Shown in pieces: positions 6,178 to 7,634 of a DNA stretch of 7,634 nucleotides. Numbering within the stretch: position 1 is the stretch's first letter; the number at the start of each line of letters is the position of its first letter. This DNA comes from an uncultured Selenomonadaceae bacterium. Its GTDB lineage: Bacteria; Bacillota; Negativicutes; Selenomonadales; Selenomonadaceae. The translations under genes and the position numbers were made by a program. Location of the stretch: NCBI GenBank assembly GCA_905235425.1, contig CAJOKY010000179.1, positions 1-7,634 of the forward strand, given 5' to 3'. Under the pieces are notes generated by a model. That model did not search any database, was not told where the DNA came from, and saw only the letters and a program-made list of their open reading frames with translations.

Positions 6178-6247
6178 TATTGAGTAGTGAATAGTGAGTA
6201 GTGAATAGTGAGTAGGTGGTACAAGCTACTAGCTACCGGCTAGATAT
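6178..6247 (+). repeat. Heptanucleotide (TA-N5) repeat array between fliL and fliM
   Basis: Ten uninterrupted 7-base units each begin with TA. In order they are TATTGAG, then TAGTGAA and TAGTGAG alternating twice, then TAGGTGG, TACAAGC, TACTAGC, TACCGGC and TAGATAT. The unit sequence drifts from a TAGTGA type to a TACNNGC type while the phase of seven is kept. The array starts 14 bases after the fliL stop and ends just before the fliM ribosome site. It holds stop codons in all three plus-strand frames and cannot encode protein on that strand. CTAGC-TACCG-GCTAG (6229-6243) could form a small hairpin. Confidence 0.92.
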
Positions 6248-6264
6248 AAAAGTGAGGCGAGAGC

Positions 6265-7284
6265 ATGCCCGGCGACGTAATGTCCCAAGCGGAAATAGAC
6301 GCGCTTTTGGCGGCAGTAAACAGCGGTGAAGTTAATACCGAAGAAATAAAGCAAGAAGATACCAGGAAAATAAAGACATACGATTTTAAGCGTCCCGATA
6401 AATTTTCTAAAGACCAAATTCGTACGCTTTACATGTTACATGAAAGTTTTACGCGCCTTTTAAATACCTACCTTAGCACGCACCTTAGGACTTTGGTCAA
6501 TGTGGAAGTGGCATCAGTCGAACAGCTTACATATCAAGAGTTTGTGCAGTCAATGGCAAATCCCAGCGTAATAAGCGTTTTGGGTGTTCCGCCTTTGAAA
6601 GGCAACATAATTTTTGAAGTAGGTACAGACCTTGCCTTTGCATTTATCGACAGGGTTTTTGGCGGCGACGGAAATACGGCAATGAAAGCGCGAGTGCTTA
6701 CAGATATTGAAGATGCTGTAATGAGGCGTTTCATAAATGCGGCAATGGTAAACTTCAAAGAGGCATGGGCGAATGTTGCGACGATAAATCCATTTTTGGA
6801 AGGGACAGAATCCAATCCGCAATTTACGCAAATCGTCACGCCGAGTGAAATGGTTGTTATCGTCACGATACAGGCGAAAATCGGTGACATTGAAGGTATG
6901 ATGAATGTCTGTATACCCTACCTTGTATTGGAACCGATTATGTCGAAGTTGACAACGACATTTTGGGTGGCGTCCTCCATTTCAAAGGAAGGCAACGACG
7001 CGCATGTTGGACTGATTCAATCCAAGTTGTCCAAGACTTTAGTGCCGTTTGTTGTGGAAGTCGGCGAAGTTCAAATTACCATACGCGAATTTTTAACTTT
7101 AGGTTTCGGCGACGTACTGCAACTTAATACTAAGGTTAAAGATGATCTGCCTTGCAAGGTAGGTTCAAATGCAAAATTTTATTGCAGACCCGGTACTTTC
7201 GGCAAGAAAATGGCGGTGCAAATTACCCGCGTCGTAACTCCTGAAGAAGATGAAGAGCCGGATTTTGAAGAAGAAGAATTTTAA
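6265..7284 (+). CDS. fliM: Flagellar motor switch protein FliM
   Basis: FliM is the C-ring protein that receives phospho-CheY and links the rotor to FliG. The 339-residue product has the CheY-P-binding N-terminal peptide (SQAEIDALLAAV, residues 7-18), then a CheC-like middle domain (about 45-235) with the FliG-contacting loop at VFGGDGN (GGDG, 133-136; the family motif is GGxG). The C-terminal SpoA/FliN-like domain is about residues 255-325 (LSKTLVPFVVEVGEVQITIREFLTLGFGDVLQL). An acidic tail EEDEEPDFEEEEF closes it. Length is normal. The ATG at 6265 is preceded by GAGG (6254-6257) 7 bases upstream; an internal ATG at 6280 lacks a ribosome site. The gene is flanked on both sides by heptad repeat arrays, so the usual tight coupling to fliL and fliY is absent. 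Confidence 0.97.
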   Translation: MPGDVMSQAEIDALLAAVNSGEVNTEEIKQEDTRKIKTYDFKRPDKFSKDQIRTLYMLHESFTRLLNTYLSTHLRTLVNVEVASVEQLTYQEFVQSMANPSVISVLGVPPLKGNIIFEVGTDLAFAFIDRVFGGDGNTAMKARVLTDIEDAVMRRFINAAMVNFKEAWANVATINPFLEGTESNPQFTQIVTPSEMVVIVTIQAKIGDIEGMMNVCIPYLVLEPIMSKLTTTFWVASSISKEGNDAHVGLIQSKLSKTLVPFVVEVGEVQITIREFLTLGFGDVLQLNTKVKDDLPCKVGSNAKFYCRPGTFGKKMAVQITRVVTPEEDEEPDFEEEEF

Positions 7285-7287
7285 ATT

Positions 7288-7322
7288 TAGGTAACAGGGA
7301 TCAGGGAGCAGGGATTAGTAAT
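7288..7322 (+). repeat. Heptad repeat block 1, CAGGGAT type
   Basis: Five 7-base units are in phase: TAGGTAA, CAGGGAT, CAGGGAG, CAGGGAT, TAGTAAT. Read in the other phase, this is GGGATCA, GGGAGCA, GGGATTA. The block starts 3 bases after the fliM stop codon. The GGGATCAGGGA core recurs in block 3. Confidence 0.8.
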
Positions 7323-7325
7323 TTA

Positions 7326-7422
7326 TACCGGATACAAGCTACCGGCTACAAATTAGACGGTAGAAGGTAGGAAGTAGAGGGTGGGTTTACAAGCTAAAAG
7401 CTACGTGATACCAGCTAATTTA
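7326..7422 (+). repeat. Heptad repeat block 2, TACNNGC and TAGNNGG types
   Basis: Eight uninterrupted TA-N5 units (7326-7381) comprise TACCGGA, TACAAGC, TACCGGC and TACAAAT, then TAGACGG, TAGAAGG, TAGGAAG and TAGAGGG. A 6-base slip (7382-7387) follows, then five more units from TACAAGC (7388-7422), including TAAAAGC, TACGTGA and TACCAGC. TACAAGC and TACCGGC also occur in the array upstream of fliM. Confidence 0.85.
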
Positions 7423-7490
7423 CGAGTTACGAAAAAATTTTTTACAAGGAAAGGAAGTGACGGCGCGGCGTTTTATCAAAACGTATTATT

Positions 7491-7590
7491 TAGGGATCAG
7501 GGATTAGGGATTAGATAGTAGAGAGTAGATAGTAGAAGGTAGATAGTAGAAAACCTACCCCCTACCCCCTAAAATCTAATACGTAATTAA
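7491..7590 (+). repeat. Heptad repeat block 3, purine-rich units followed by TACCCCC units
   Basis: Nine units run from 7491 to 7553: TAGGGAT, CAGGGAT, TAGGGAT, TAGATAG, TAGAGAG, TAGATAG, TAGAAGG, TAGATAG, TAGAAAA. Two bases (CC) intervene, then five more units run from 7556: TACCCCC twice, TAAAATC, TAATACG, TAATTAA. The pyrimidine-rich units can pair imperfectly with the purine-rich ones. ATTAGAT (7510-7516) and ATCTAAT (7574-7580) are exact complements, as are GGTAG (7538-7542) and CTACC (7555-7559). Confidence 0.9.
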
Positions 7591-7611
7591 AATTTTTCCG
7601 CGCAGGTTTGA

Positions 7612-7634
7612 ATGAGTGATGAAATGCTTTCTCA
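7612..7634 (+). CDS. fliY: Start of a flagellar motor switch gene, FliY/FliN type (3' end outside window)
   Basis: Only MSDEMLSQ- is visible. In Firmicutes, FliY proteins begin with such a peptide, running into an EIDALL-like CheY-P-binding motif similar to that of FliM, and the gene directly follows fliM. An in-frame TGA at 7609-7611 precedes the ATG, so the start cannot lie further upstream. A GCAGG (7602-7606) 5 bases upstream is a modest ribosome site. The call rests on the eight residues plus gene order; fliN is the alternative name. Confidence 0.72.

Larger units (their letters stand above)
7285..7611. other. Expanded fliM-fliY spacer filled with heptad repeats
   Basis: This 327-base spacer within an operon holds no gene I can support. 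It consists of three blocks of 7-base repeats (7288-7322, 7326-7422 and 7491-7590) and one non-repetitive island (about 7430-7490). The island contains AAAAAATTTTTT, an AAGGAAAGGAAG ribosome-site-like stretch and a GTG. There is no obvious terminator, though the last block could fold. Confidence 0.85.

Noticed and set aside
6178..7590. CRISPR array or mobile-element termini as explanation of the repeats around fliM
   Set aside because: The repeats are contiguous 7-base units without spacers of 25-40 bases, and no terminal inverted repeats, target duplications or transposase are present.

Overview
The window is about 7.6 kb of AT-rich bacterial chromosome, probably from a flagellated Firmicutes-type lineage. 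The support is a flbD-fliL-fliM-fliY/fliN gene order, FlbD itself, and a downstream FliY/FliN-like start (MSDEMLSQ). A Gram-negative Firmicute (Negativicutes) would fit, but this cannot be proven from the window.

Layout. The 3' end of infB (translation initiation factor IF-2) runs from base 2 to 1807 and ends at a clear intrinsic terminator. The usual downstream partner rbfA is absent. In its place is a toxin-antitoxin scar: an intact small antitoxin-like gene (1934-2143) and, directly after its stop codon, a PIN-domain toxin gene (2144-2564) broken by two frame lesions. The PIN remnant overlaps tail-to-tail with a minus-strand pair: a secreted D-alanyl-D-alanine carboxypeptidase (3263-4507) followed 9 bases later by an ABC ATPase (2549-3253) that has no visible permease. 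A well-formed sigma-A-type promoter lies upstream of the carboxypeptidase. Next comes an unrecognised four-helix membrane protein on the minus strand (4746-5147), then a 284-base spacer with direct repeats and Shine-Dalgarno-like sequences that have no start codon. The flagellar operon then runs on the plus strand: flbD (5432-5626), fliL (5642-6163), fliM (6265-7284) and the first bases of a fliY/fliN-type gene (from 7612).

How the genes work together. FlbD and FliL act on motor power and the stator, while FliM and FliY/FliN form the switch complex (C-ring). The motA/motB genes often found between flbD and fliL are absent. The carboxypeptidase trims peptidoglycan stems, and the ATPase probably rides on the same transcript.

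The most unusual structure is in the spacers on either side of fliM. They consist almost wholly of degenerate heptanucleotide repeats that mostly begin with TA (TA plus five variable bases). The seven-base phase holds over long runs even though the unit sequence changes along the array, and sub-motifs are shared between the two spacers. This inflates the fliM-fliY gap to 327 bases. It resembles in style the short tandemly repeated heptanucleotide sequences described from cyanobacteria, but it sits inside a flagellar operon.
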